Source: VRUE01 sp963788975 (GTDB taxonomy: Bacteria > Actinomycetota > Thermoleophilia > Solirubrobacterales > 70-9). From it: a DNA stretch of 64,000 bases. The DNA lies in the NCBI GenBank assembly GCA_963788975.1, contig CAWBIJ010000004.1, positions 1,562,421 to 1,626,420 on the forward strand. Reading direction: 5' to 3'. How positions within the stretch are numbered: the stretch's first letter is position 1; each line of letters starts with the position of its first letter. A program made the position numbers and the translations under genes. Under the pieces are notes generated by a model. It was given only the letters and a program-made list of their open reading frames with translations, ran no database searches and was not told the origin of the DNA. This document shows positions 1-8,068 of the stretch, piece by piece.

Positions 1-2
1 AG

Positions 3-386
3 AACGCCAACGCCGGCAAGGTGGAGCGCGAGGCGGACGCGGAGACGGCGCCGCTCGACCATCCCGAGTACTACCAGTACGACCTCGACCTGCCCGAGGT
101 GGCCGAGGTCTGGCGCCGTGGCAGCGTGGTCGGCTCATGGCTGCTCGACCTGACTGCGGCGGCGATGCAGGAATCGCCTGACTTGGCCGACTTCGCCGGC
201 CGCGTCTCCGACTCCGGCGAGGGGCGCTGGACCTCGATCGCGGCGATCGACGAGGGCGTGCCGGCGCCGGTGCTGACGACCGCGCTCTATGAGCGCTTCT
301 ACTCGCGCGGGCTCGACGACTTTGGCGACAAGGTGCTCTCGGCGATGCGCAAGCAGTTCGGCGGCCACGATGAGAAGAGCGCGTAG
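3..386 (+). CDS. gnd: 6-phosphogluconate dehydrogenase (decarboxylating), C-terminal part; 5' end outside window
   Basis: This is the 3' part of an oxidative pentose-phosphate gene whose product converts 6-phosphogluconate to ribulose-5-phosphate, NADPH and CO2. The frame is open from the window edge. It contains the family's C-terminal signature SGEGRWT followed by a conserved run ending in LSAMRKQFGGH, which is diagnostic for 6PGDH. About 127 residues are visible, so roughly two thirds of the protein lies upstream. The TAG stop (384-386) directly abuts the GTG start of pgl, so the two are almost certainly co-transcribed. Confidence 0.93.
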   Translation, partial: NANAGKVEREADAETAPLDHPEYYQYDLDLPEVAEVWRRGSVVGSWLLDLTAAAMQESPDLADFAGRVSDSGEGRWTSIAAIDEGVPAPVLTTALYERFYSRGLDDFGDKVLSAMRKQFGGHDEKSA

Positions 387-1058
387 GTGAGCATCGAGCT
401 GGAGGTCGTCGCCGACGAGAGGGCGGCGGCGCGGAGGGCTGCCGAGCTGATCGCTGCGGCCGGCGCCGATGCGGTCGCGCAGCGCGGGATCTTCTCGCTG
501 GCGATGAGCGGCGGGCGCACCCCCTGGGGAATGCTGGCGATCCTCGGCGAACAGGAGGCGATGCCCTGGGGGGAGACCGAGTTGTTCCAGGTCGACGAGC
601 GGATCGCCTCGCCGGGCAGCGAGGAGCGCAACCTCACCCACATGGTGTTGGGCCTTTCGATGGATCACCAGGCGACGCTGCGCCCGATGCCGGTCACCTC
701 GCGGGATCTCGACGGGGCGGCGAGGGAGTACGAATCGCAGCTACCCGAGCCGATCGACTTAATCCATCTCGGCCTCGGTCCCGACGGCCATACCGCCTCG
801 CTGGCGCCGGGCGACCCAGTGCTCGAGGTCCGCGACCGCCGGGTAGCCCTCACCGAGACGGCCTACCAGGACCATCGCCGTATGACCCTCACTTACCCGG
901 CGCTCGCCGAAGCTCGCCGCATCGTCTGGCTCATTACCGGCGAGGCCAAGCGCGACCCCCTCGCCAAGCTCCTCGCCGGCGACCCCTCGATTCCCGCCGG
1001 CCGGGTCGAGAACGACGAGATGGTCGTAGTGGCCGACGAGGCTGCTGTCGGTTCCTAA
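387..1058 (+). CDS. pgl: 6-phosphogluconolactonase
   Basis: It hydrolyses 6-phosphogluconolactone to 6-phosphogluconate, the step before gnd. The 223-residue protein has the expected length for the SugarP-isomerase fold. It shows the substrate-loop motif LAMSGGRTP near residue 40, the segment FQVDER, and the family motif LGLGPDGHTASLAPG near residue 130. The start is a GTG placed immediately after the gnd stop, with zero intergenic bases, so it is probably translated by coupling. The stop is TAA, and the convergent NTase gene overlaps it by four bases. Confidence 0.93.
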   Translation: MSIELEVVADERAAARRAAELIAAAGADAVAQRGIFSLAMSGGRTPWGMLAILGEQEAMPWGETELFQVDERIASPGSEERNLTHMVLGLSMDHQATLRPMPVTSRDLDGAAREYESQLPEPIDLIHLGLGPDGHTASLAPGDPVLEVRDRRVALTETAYQDHRRMTLTYPALAEARRIVWLITGEAKRDPLAKLLAGDPSIPAGRVENDEMVVVADEAAVGS

Positions 1059-1636
1059 TCCTCGATCGCCAGCTTTTTCTTCAACTCATCGAGGCGCTGC
1101 AGGCGAGGATTGTCAGAGCCGACCATCCGGTGCAGCTGCGCCTCGATCTCGCCGATATCAAGGTCGTCGGTAGCGATCAACATCTGCTCGATGTCCAGCC
1201 AATCCTTCGGGCGGTCGAACATCGCCTTGCAGATAGCCAGGTGCTCCGGTGCCAAGATCGGCAGCGAGGTGTCCGCGAATGGCACCTTCCGTGTCTCTTT
1301 TCGCATTTTCTCGTGAATTTCGTCGTAGGCGAAGAAGAAATTGATTGCGCTATCCCCCCACCAAACTCGGAGTTGACTGCCCTCTGTCAGGGCGACTTCG
1401 TCGCGTTCGGATTTGATGCCGAGTGGAGAAAGTGCGTCGATGACGCTTTGCCGGTCCTCGGCTGGAATGAAGATGTGGAGGTCTATGTGGACCCTTACGC
1501 TTGGCTCTGCGTAATACGCGAGAGCAAGATCGCCCCCTATCGCGTGAGGAATCTTCTTCGCCTGGAGTGACTTGTGAATCGCAGCGACCTTGTCCGGCAA
1601 GGACGGCTCGGCTACGCCACTTGAGCCTGAGGTCAC
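1055..1636 (-). CDS. Nucleotidyltransferase-fold protein (AbiEii/DUF6036-like), probable toxin-antitoxin partner
   Basis: The protein is 193 residues long. The N-terminal helix leads to PHAIGGDLALAYY, then a beta-strand VRVHIDLHIFI that resembles the GG...DxD core of minimal nucleotidyltransferases of the AbiEii/DUF6036 type. A later segment, PILAPEHLAICKAMFDRPKDWLDIEQML, is typical of these proteins. Its ATG overlaps the TGA of the upstream gene (ATGA), the usual arrangement of a two-gene toxin-antitoxin or abortive-infection unit. Base composition is visibly lower in GC than in the neighbouring pgl and flavoenzyme genes, which suggests transfer. Function is inferred from fold-like motifs and context only. 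Confidence 0.6.
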   Translation of the reverse strand: MTSGSSGVAEPSLPDKVAAIHKSLQAKKIPHAIGGDLALAYYAEPSVRVHIDLHIFIPAEDRQSVIDALSPLGIKSERDEVALTEGSQLRVWWGDSAINFFFAYDEIHEKMRKETRKVPFADTSLPILAPEHLAICKAMFDRPKDWLDIEQMLIATDDLDIGEIEAQLHRMVGSDNPRLQRLDELKKKLAIED

Positions 1637-2116
1637 ACTGATCTCGATTCAAGTCGCGGAAAGCGGAGGGGCTTGTCGCGACGACCATGGGGCAGCGCGT
1701 CGGCGAGCAGCAGCAGGTCGAAGAGCGCCTTTCCTCGCTCGGCGGGGGTCGAGGTCATCCATTCAGCCACCCCTCGTACAGTGTCCGAGGGCGCTGTCCC
1801 CTCGTTGTCGTTGAGCATGGCCGCGAGAAGTCGTCGCAGCTTGGGCTCGGGCTGATCACCCTTGCTCAAGGCCGCGATCAGCTCTCGCGCCGCCTGATCG
1901 GCGGCCGATCGTGCGATGGGCGCTCCCATGCGTCTCTGCCGCATCTATCAATTGCTCGCGCGTCAGCGGTTTATCCGCCTTGCTTCGCGCTTTCTCGATC
2001 ACCTCGTCGGTCAGTTCGGTAAACGAGGCCAGCGTGCGACTGCGGGGGCCGTTCGCAGTACTGCGGGACTCGCGTATCTCAAACCTTCCCCGCTTGGTTG
2101 GGACCACGAAAGCCAT
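1633..2116 (-). CDS. Small upstream partner of the NTase gene (frameshifted); putative antitoxin/regulator
   Basis: Two overlapping reading frames join into one product of about 160 residues. The first covers 2116 down to about 1920 and starts MAFVVPTKRGRFEIRESR. The second runs to the stop at 1633 and contains RELIAALSKGDQPEPKLRRLL. A single-base indel near 1915-1925, around the codons for LIDAA, would restore one frame. I recognise no domain. The acidic/basic helical composition and the 4-base overlap with the NTase gene fit an antitoxin or regulatory partner. The frameshift could be real inactivation or a sequence error. Confidence 0.5.
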
Positions 2117-2123
2117 AGTGGGT

Positions 2124-2129
2124 ATTCTA
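2124..2129 (-). promoter_or_regulatory. -10 element for the NTase module (leaderless-type)
   Basis: On the minus strand TAGAAT lies 7 nt upstream of the ATG at 2116, with no Shine-Dalgarno sequence between them. That is the geometry of leaderless actinobacterial transcripts. No convincing -35 box is visible. Confidence 0.4.
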
Positions 2130-2174
2130 CACCACTATTGCGTAATTCTGGCGCCGCTCCTGCGTCCTTCTTGC

Positions 2175-3539
2175 TCAGGCGAGGTCCAGCGAGACCGCGT
2201 GGTTGGCGACGATCCGGTTCTCGGGGTCGTAGCGGCGCTTGATCTCGACCAGGCGGGCACAGGTCTCGGCCGGCAGGATCGCGTCGGCGTCGCAAGGGCG
2301 CTCGGCGAAGTTGAAGTAGCCGCCCTCAGCGGCCCAGGCGCCCATCGCCTCGGGCATGCGGTCGAGGTGGGCCACAATCGCCTGACCCAGCTCCGGCGTC
2401 ATCGGCAGGCCGATGCCGAGCATGACGAAGGCTGCATCGATCTTGTCGAGGCCGCCGCCGCCCTCGGCCGGCCGCCCCAGCGCCCCGCCGAGCTGGCGCA
2501 GCTCGGCCAGCAGCAGTGGCGATCCGGACTCCGGCCCGGCGTACTCGACATAGGCGTCGATCGCCTCGTCCGGCAGCTCGCGGATCGTCGCGTGGTTGCC
2601 GAGTCCCGGCACCGGCTGTTCGGGGTCCATGTGGATTTTGCCCAGGCCGGCGGTGGGGATCTGGTCGAAGGTGTCCATGATCGGCTCGCCGATCTCTCGC
2701 AGCGGCGCGATCGTCGCTTCGCCCTCCGCCTGGCCGCCAATGCAGGCCGCGTCGATCGTCAGCAGAGGCCGGTCGCGGATCGCCTCGGGAACGTCCGGCA
2801 TGAGTGGAGGCCGCAGAAAGCGGACGACTGAGGTGACGTCCTCAGAGACGGAGGCGGCCCAGTCGCGGTAGATCCGCACACCCTCGACCCCGGCCTCGGC
2901 GGGGAAGAGGAGGGCACCGGCGTAGACGTCGGCGATCGGCAGCAGGTCGAGCTGCAGCGCGGTGACGATCGCGTACCCGCCTCCGCCGCCACGCAGGGCC
3001 CAGAAGAGGTCGGGCTCGTTGCCGTCGTCGACTGTCATCGGCTCGCCCTCGGCGCTGACCAGCTCGATCGCCTGCACGTTGTTGCAGGCAAAGCCATGGC
3101 GGCGGCCGAGCCAGCTCAGCCCGCCTCCGAGCGTGTAGCCGGTCACGCCCACGTCGACGGCCGAGCCGGGAAGGAAGCAGAGGCCGTGCGCTCCGGCTGC
3201 CTCACCCAGCTCCATCGCCAGCACGCCGGCCTCGACACGGGCGGTTCGTGCATCGGGGTCGATCTCGATGCCGCGCATGCTCTCGGTCTTGAGCAGGATT
3301 GTGTCCTCCAGCGGTCCGAGGGAGGCCGCGCCGTGACCCGTGCCTTGGCCGGCCACGCGGAGATCGTGCTCAGCCGCAAACCGGACTGTCGCGACGACGT
3401 CCGCCGCGCTCTCGACAAAGACGACCGCCTCCGGTAGCTGGTCGGCAACCAGGTTCCAGGCGGTGCGCGCCTCGTCCCAGTCGGGGTCGCTAGGCGTCGC
3501 TACCCGGCCGTCGATCGACAGCTCGGCGAAGTTGTTCAT
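2175..3539 (-). CDS. FAD-binding oxidoreductase of the berberine-bridge-enzyme (BBE) family
   Basis: This 454-residue flavoenzyme has a PCMH-type FAD domain followed by a C-terminal BBE domain. The FAD-attachment region reads GQGTGHGAA, where the His is the expected 8-alpha histidyl ligand. It is followed by GVTGYTLGGGLSWLGRRHG. The second cysteinyl anchor found in bicovalent members is not obvious, so single covalent attachment is likely. The C terminus (RYDPENRIVANHAVSL) matches the BBE signature. Family members oxidise sugars, alcohols or alkaloid-like compounds, but the substrate cannot be told from sequence. It is followed 18 bases downstream by rpiA on the same strand. Confidence 0.85.
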   Translation of the reverse strand: MNNFAELSIDGRVATPSDPDWDEARTAWNLVADQLPEAVVFVESAADVVATVRFAAEHDLRVAGQGTGHGAASLGPLEDTILLKTESMRGIEIDPDARTARVEAGVLAMELGEAAGAHGLCFLPGSAVDVGVTGYTLGGGLSWLGRRHGFACNNVQAIELVSAEGEPMTVDDGNEPDLFWALRGGGGGYAIVTALQLDLLPIADVYAGALLFPAEAGVEGVRIYRDWAASVSEDVTSVVRFLRPPLMPDVPEAIRDRPLLTIDAACIGGQAEGEATIAPLREIGEPIMDTFDQIPTAGLGKIHMDPEQPVPGLGNHATIRELPDEAIDAYVEYAGPESGSPLLLAELRQLGGALGRPAEGGGGLDKIDAAFVMLGIGLPMTPELGQAIVAHLDRMPEAMGAWAAEGGYFNFAERPCDADAILPAETCARLVEIKRRYDPENRIVANHAVSLDLA

Positions 3540-3557
3540 GGAGTCCTCCTTCGAGGT

Positions 3558-4208
3558 CTAAGTGAACGTCAGGCGATCGACGGTGCCGTTTCTTCCCACC
3601 AGCACCTCGCTGACCATAGCCGGAGGGAAGAAGCCGTGGGCGGCGACGCCGGGGTCGGCCTCGAGGCGGGCGGCGAGCGCGGCGGGATCGCCGATCTCGC
3701 CGCGGTAGTCGGCGATCAGGCCGTCGTCGGGGCTGGGAGGAACGTCGCGCAGCTCCGCTTCCGGGCCCAGCCGGGCCAGCGTCGAGCGCAAGCCGAAGGC
3801 GAAGAGCTCGAGCGGCACCGACGCGCTCAGCGCCTCCACCGGCTTGCTGGAGTCGGCGATCACGACGAAGTGCTCGGCCGCCGCGGCGACGATCTTCTCG
3901 CGCAGGTGGGCGCCGCCGCCACCCTTGATCAGCCAGCCGTCGGGGGTCACCTGGTCGGTGCCGTCGATCGCGATATCGAGTCGCTCCAGGGTCGAGAACT
4001 CCTCGACCGCGATGCCGAGGCCGCGGGCCTGCTCCTCGGTGGCGACTGAGGTGGCGACGCAGCGGATCCCGTTGAGGCCGCGCCGTGCGAGCGTCGGCAG
4101 CAGGTGCTCGACCGTCGAGCCGGTGCCGAGTCCGACCGCCATCCCGTCTTCGACCAGATCGGCCGCCGCCTCGGCCGCGAGGCGCTTCTCGGCATCTGCG
4201 TCGGTCAC
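3558..4208 (-). CDS. rpiA: Ribose-5-phosphate isomerase A
   Basis: It interconverts ribose-5-phosphate and ribulose-5-phosphate. The GTG start at 4208 gives a 216-residue protein, the usual family size; an upstream extension to 4505 in the same frame runs antisense to the FHA gene and is unlikely to be used. Motifs are GLGTGSTV (phosphate loop), DGTDQVTPDG (usually DGADE; here Ala to Thr and Glu to Gln), IKGGGGAHLREK with the catalytic-region Lys, and FVVIADSSK. It complements the gnd, pgl, tkt and tal genes nearby. Only 27 bases separate its start from the divergent FHA gene, so the promoters must overlap. Confidence 0.9.
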   Translation of the reverse strand: MTDADAEKRLAAEAAADLVEDGMAVGLGTGSTVEHLLPTLARRGLNGIRCVATSVATEEQARGLGIAVEEFSTLERLDIAIDGTDQVTPDGWLIKGGGGAHLREKIVAAAAEHFVVIADSSKPVEALSASVPLELFAFGLRSTLARLGPEAELRDVPPSPDDGLIADYRGEIGDPAALAARLEADPGVAAHGFFPPAMVSEVLVGRNGTVDRLTFT

Positions 4209-4235
4209 GGGCGCGGACTCTATGCTCGCGGTGAG

Positions 4236-4817
4236 ATGGACCCGCGCATCTGGCTGACCGGCGAGCGAGGCGAGCCGCACTCCGTTGCCCTCGTGGCCGA
4301 GCGCACCGTGGTCGGCCGCTCCCCCGAGGCCGACATCTGCATCGACGACGAGGCTGTCTCCTGGAACCACCTCGAGATCGAGCGCCGCGGCGACGTGCTG
4401 ATGGCAACCGATCTCGACAGCAGCAACGGCACCGCTCTCAACGGCGAGCCGCTCGACCGGCCGCGACGCCTGCGCGGCGGCGACGTCCTCACCCTCGGCG
4501 GACACCGGCTCGAAGTTTCCGAGGGCGATCTAGGCGGAGGCCAGCGCACGGTCGCTGCCGCCGAGCCCGCCGTCGCCCTAACCGAAGAGGAGCACGCCAC
4601 CGCGGCGGCGCTGGTCGCGCCCTACCGCAGCGAGGGCGCCTTCGCCGGCCGTCCCGCCACCCGGGCCGAGCTGGCCGAGGCGCTGCACGTCAGCGAGCGC
4701 ACCGCGCAGCGCCGCCTCGACGCTCTCGCCGCCAAGCTCGAGATCTCCGGCGACGCCGGCCGCGAGCGCCCCCGTCTGATCGCCGCCCGGGTGATCGAGC
4801 TCGGCCTCGACCGCTGA
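4236..4817 (+). CDS. FHA-domain protein with C-terminal winged-helix domain
   Basis: The 193-residue cytosolic protein has an N-terminal forkhead-associated domain, a phosphothreonine reader. Visible FHA motifs are VVGRSPEADICIDD, the SWNHLEIE strand (usually SRxH; here SWNH) and DLDSSNGTALNG. After an acidic linker comes a C-terminal HTH reading RAELAEALHVSERTAQRRLDAL. This suggests a transcription or signalling adaptor responding to Ser/Thr kinase activity. A PknB-type kinase lies 1.4 kb downstream (6201), a plausible but unproven partner. ATG 4236 is chosen because the FHA fold begins right after it. Confidence 0.82.
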   Translation: MDPRIWLTGERGEPHSVALVAERTVVGRSPEADICIDDEAVSWNHLEIERRGDVLMATDLDSSNGTALNGEPLDRPRRLRGGDVLTLGGHRLEVSEGDLGGGQRTVAAAEPAVALTEEEHATAAALVAPYRSEGAFAGRPATRAELAEALHVSERTAQRRLDALAAKLEISGDAGRERPRLIAARVIELGLDR

Positions 4818-4827
4818 CCTAGCGGTC

Positions 4828-4874
4828 ACGCGTCTGCCCTTACCCGTCTATAGCGCGGGTTAGAGCAGACGCGT
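4828..4874 (+). terminator. Stem-loop downstream of the FHA gene
   Basis: An almost perfect 10-bp outer stem (acgcgtctgc / gcagacgcgt) continues through a further 7 pairs with two mismatches. It starts 10 bases after the stop codon. No T-run follows, so it may act as a factor-assisted terminator or as an mRNA 3' stabiliser. Confidence 0.55.
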
Positions 4875-4951
4875 CGTGGCTCGGAAGCGGTCAGACGTGG
4901 CTCGGTGGGAGACGCGGGTGTCGTTGGCGCGCCCGTGTTCGTCGCCGAGCA

Positions 4952-5001
4952 TCGGTTGAGCAAAACAATCCACCCGAAAGGGGAGTCCAATGCTCAACCG
5001 A
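4952..5001 (+). promoter_or_regulatory. Putative start-codon-sequestering leader hairpin of the TolB-like gene
   Basis: The 11-bp arm tcggttgagca (4952-4962) is the exact reverse complement of tgctcaaccga (4991-5001). The second arm contains two bases of the ATG at 4990, and the Shine-Dalgarno sequence aaaggggag sits in the 28-nt loop. Folding would bury the start codon while exposing the ribosome-binding site. A regulatory role is inferred. Confidence 0.4.
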
Positions 5002-6072
5002 ACGATCATCTTCGGCCTACTCGCCATCCTCACCCTGGCGCTTCCAGCCACCGGCGCGGCAGCTGCGGGGCACTCGGGAGCCGTCGTCTTTTCCCGGGTC
5101 GTGGTCAAAGCGACCAAAGACAAAGAAGGCAAAGAGGCGAAAACGACCGAAGGCGGCCTCTACGCGGTGCGTGACGGCCGCCTCAACCAGCTGACCGAAG
5201 ACCCCACCGACACCGAACCGGCCTTCTCCCCGGACGGCCGGGCAATCGCCTTCATCCGCAGCGGCGACGTCTTCTCAGTGCGGGCCGACGGCTCGGGGCT
5301 GCGCCAGCTCACCAGCGGAGCGGAGCTCGACTCGGCGCCGGCGATCTCGCCCAACGGCAAGCTCGTCCTCTTCGAGCGGCGCTCTGCCGCCGGAGCGCCG
5401 GGGGATCTGTACGCGGTCCGCGTCCTCGGCGGAGGCGCCCGGGCGGTGACCGGCACTCCGCACGACGACCACGAAGCGTCCTTCTCGCCCGACGGCCGCC
5501 TGATCGTCTTCGTCCGCACCGCCGGGACCGCTGACGACCTCTACTCGGTTCGTCCGTCCGGCGCTCGCGCCGCACGCTTGACGAGGACGGGACGCGTCGA
5601 CGAGTTCAGTCCGCGCTACTTCGCCGGCGGCATCGTCTTCAGTCGCGGCGAGAGCGGTGAAGGGCCGAGCGCCTACGCCGACGTCTACACGATGCGCCGC
5701 AACGGGAAGAAAGTTCGCCCACAGGTGGCCGGCGCCGGCTCGGCCTATGTCGAAGACGTCTCCTCCAACGGCCGTACGGTGCTCTTCCGCCGCGACCAGG
5801 GCCTCTGGGTGAAGCAGATCGGCCCCCAGCGGGCCCGCAAGCTCAGCCAGCTGCCCGACGGCTCGGAGACCAACGCGGTCTTCTCCTCCGATGGCAAGCG
5901 GGTGGCCGCGTTCATCGAGGCCGACGGGCGGGAGCAGCTCTCCTCGATCGCCGTCTCGAGCGGATCGACCGCCGAGCTGGCGGAAGGGTTCGAACCGCTT
6001 GAACCCTCGACTGAACCGGGCACCGTCACCACCCTCGGCCCGGTGATCACCTGGCAGCCGGTGCGGCGCTGA
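4990..6072 (+). CDS. Secreted TolB-like/PD40 beta-propeller protein
   Basis: The 360-residue protein has a Sec signal peptide (residues 1 to about 25, hydrophobic core then ATGAAAAG). Repeated PD40/WD40-like blades follow, recognised by the recurring FSPDGRAIAF, ISPNGKLVLF, FSPDGRLIVF and FSSDGKRVAAF strands at about 45-residue spacing. Such propellers bind proteins or ligands outside the membrane; no catalytic residues are visible. The ribosome-binding site aaaggggag lies 7 bases before the ATG. Two strong hairpins follow, so it is probably monocistronic. A second propeller gene of the same type lies at 49,665 in the island. Confidence 0.8.
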   Translation: MLNRTIIFGLLAILTLALPATGAAAAGHSGAVVFSRVVVKATKDKEGKEAKTTEGGLYAVRDGRLNQLTEDPTDTEPAFSPDGRAIAFIRSGDVFSVRADGSGLRQLTSGAELDSAPAISPNGKLVLFERRSAAGAPGDLYAVRVLGGGARAVTGTPHDDHEASFSPDGRLIVFVRTAGTADDLYSVRPSGARAARLTRTGRVDEFSPRYFAGGIVFSRGESGEGPSAYADVYTMRRNGKKVRPQVAGAGSAYVEDVSSNGRTVLFRRDQGLWVKQIGPQRARKLSQLPDGSETNAVFSSDGKRVAAFIEADGREQLSSIAVSSGSTAELAEGFEPLEPSTEPGTVTTLGPVITWQPVRR

Positions 6073-6110
6073 GTCCCGCCGGGAACTTCGGGTGAAGTTT
6101 CCGGGGGGAC
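6073..6110 (+). other. First stem-loop after the propeller gene
   Basis: Arms 6073-6089 and 6094-6110 pair over about 15 of 17 positions around a 4-nt loop (gggt). The 3' arm can alternatively pair with 6122-6129 (ccgggggg with ccccccgg), so two mutually exclusive folds exist upstream of the terminator at 6138. Confidence 0.45.
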
Positions 6111-6137
6111 TCTCATGGACTCCCCCCGGCTCCAGCG

Positions 6138-6178
6138 CGAAGGGCCCTCTCCAGTTGGAGGGGGCCCTTCGTAGTTTT
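6138..6178 (+). terminator. Rho-independent terminator between propeller and kinase genes
   Basis: A 15-bp stem (6138-6152 with 6157-6171, one G-U pair) with loop AGTT is followed by gtagtttt. This is a canonical intrinsic terminator. It ends 23 bases before the kinase ATG. Confidence 0.85.
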
Positions 6179-6200
6179 GCGCCGGTATAACCCGAGGCAC

Positions 6201-8017
6201 ATGGGGGACCCCGCCATCGGCTCCACCGTCGCCGGCTACCGAATCGACGCGCTGATCGCCCGTGGCGGGATGGGCGTCGTCTACCGGGCGACGCAGCTGG
6301 GGCTCGACCGGCAGGTGGCGCTGAAGCTGATCTCCCGCGAGCTCGCCGACAAACAGGCCTTCCGCGAGCGCTTCCTGCGGGAGTGCCGGCTCGCCGCCAG
6401 CCTCGACCATCCCGGCGTAGTGCCCGTCTTCGACGCCCGCGAGGAGGACGGCGAGCTGATCGTCGCGATGCGGCTGGTCGAGGGCGGCGACTTGCGCAAG
6501 CTGATCGACCGCGAGGGGCCGCTGCCGCCGCCCCGCGCCGTGGCGCTGCTCGCACAGGTCGCCGACGCGCTCGACGCCGCCCACGCCGCCGGCATCGTCC
6601 ACCGCGACGTCAAGCCGCACAACATCCTGATCGAGGGCAATCGCGCCTACTTGACCGACTTCGGCCTCGCCAAGGCGGTCGAGGACAGCGGCGTCATCAG
6701 CGGCGCCTCGGTCGTCGGCACGGTCGAATACATGTCGCCCGAGCAGTGGCAGGGGGCCAAGGTCGGGCCGGCGACCGACGTCTACTCGCTCGGCTGTGTC
6801 CTCTACGAGGCGCTGACCGGGATCGTCCCCTACGCGCGCAAGGCCGAGGACACCGAGCCGGAGATGCCGCAAGGCCTCGACGCGGTAATCGAGCGGGCGG
6901 TCTCGAAGGACCCGGCCGACCGCTACCCGAGCGCCAGCACCCTGATCGAGGCGGCGCGGGAGTGCGAGGGCGCTACCCCGGCTGCCACCCGGGTGCTCAC
7001 GGCTGGCCAGGGTGGCCGCCCGGCGCAGCGTCTTGGCGCAGCGTCCGTCCACCGCCGGCTCGGGCCACGAGGGCGGCAGTGGCTGGGGGCGGCGGTTGCG
7101 GTTCTCGCCGGCGGCATTGCGCTGGCGTTGCTGCTGTTCGGCGGGGACGACGTCTCGGTCTCCTCGCCGATCGAGGTCGGCAGCGGTCCGCTCCGCCTCG
7201 CCGTCGGCGACGGCCGTGTCTGGGTCACGAGCGCAACCGACGGGACGCTCTCCTGGATCGACCCTCAGACGCGAGAAGTGGAGGGCGAGGTGCGGCTTGG
7301 CAGAGGAATCTCCGGGGTCGCGGTCGGTGAGGGCTCGTCTGGGTGACCCGGCCGCGGACAGGAGAGCTTCTTCGCGTCGACCCCGATCTGCCCCGCGTCG
7401 ACCCCGACCGGCAGACCAGCCTGCGGATCGAGCTGGGCGGCCGCCCCGGGGCGATCGTCGTCGCCGGCGGCCGCGTCTGGGTCGCCGACGAGGCCGGCGG
7501 TGGGGTCAGCGCGGTCAACCCGCCCGTCGGCCGCGTCTTCAAGCGCGGCACTCGTTCCCCACGCGGCGCCGCTGCGCCTCGCGCGTCGGCGCCGGCGGGC
7601 TCTGGGTCAGCAGCGCCTCGACCGGGTCGATCCGCCGCATCGACCTCAGCGACGCGATCGGCAGTCCTTCGATCGCAGTCGGCCGCGGCCCCTCCGGCAT
7701 CACCGTCGGCGGTGGCCTCGTCTGGGTCGCCAACAGCCGCGGCGACGCGGTCACCCGCGTCGACCCCGCGACCCGTGTCCTCCTCGGTGAGCCGATCCCC
7801 GTCGGCGACCGTCCCGGGGGAATCGACGCCGGCACCGACACCGTCTGGGTCGCCAACAACAACGATGACACCGTCACCCGTATCGACATCGGCGAGCGGC
7901 GAGTCGGTCGGCGACGCGATCGGCGTCGGCCCGGCACCGGGCGCGGTCGCGGTCGGCGAGGAAGCGGTCTGGGTCGCCAACAACGGCGACGGCACCGTCA
8001 CCCGGATCGAGCCTTGA
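6201..8017 (+). CDS. Membrane Ser/Thr protein kinase (PknB-type) with extracellular beta-propeller; frameshifted in the propeller
   Basis: The N-terminal kinase domain spans about residues 10-270, with GGMGVVY (glycine loop), VALKLI (catalytic Lys), HRDVKPHNIL (catalytic loop), DFGLAK, and GTVEYMSPEQW (APE-like). A juxtamembrane linker and one TM helix (about residues 305-325, LGAAVAVLAGGIALALLLF) follow. The rest is a repeat domain of blades such as VWVTSATDGTLSWIDP and VWVANNNDDTVTRID, resembling YVTN/NHL propellers. Reading-frame changes near 7335, 7555 and 7895 are needed to follow the propeller to the stop at 8017. It probably senses envelope ligands and signals by phosphorylation. The FHA gene at 4236 is a candidate reader. 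Confidence 0.8.
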
Positions 8018-8068
8018 CAGCCGACGCGTAGAGGCGTGAGGGCGGGGGAATAGGATCGAGGGACCCGC

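Noticed and set aside
1130..1570. Plus-strand frame opposite the NTase gene
   Set aside because: The minus-strand frame has NTase-like motifs and gene coupling; the plus-strand translation has none.
2399..5132. Long open frames on the opposite strand of or out of frame with the flavoenzyme, rpiA, FHA and propeller genes
   Set aside because: In DNA with almost only G/C third positions, stop codons are rare in shadow frames. These translations are low-complexity Arg/Ala/Gly/Ser and have no motifs.
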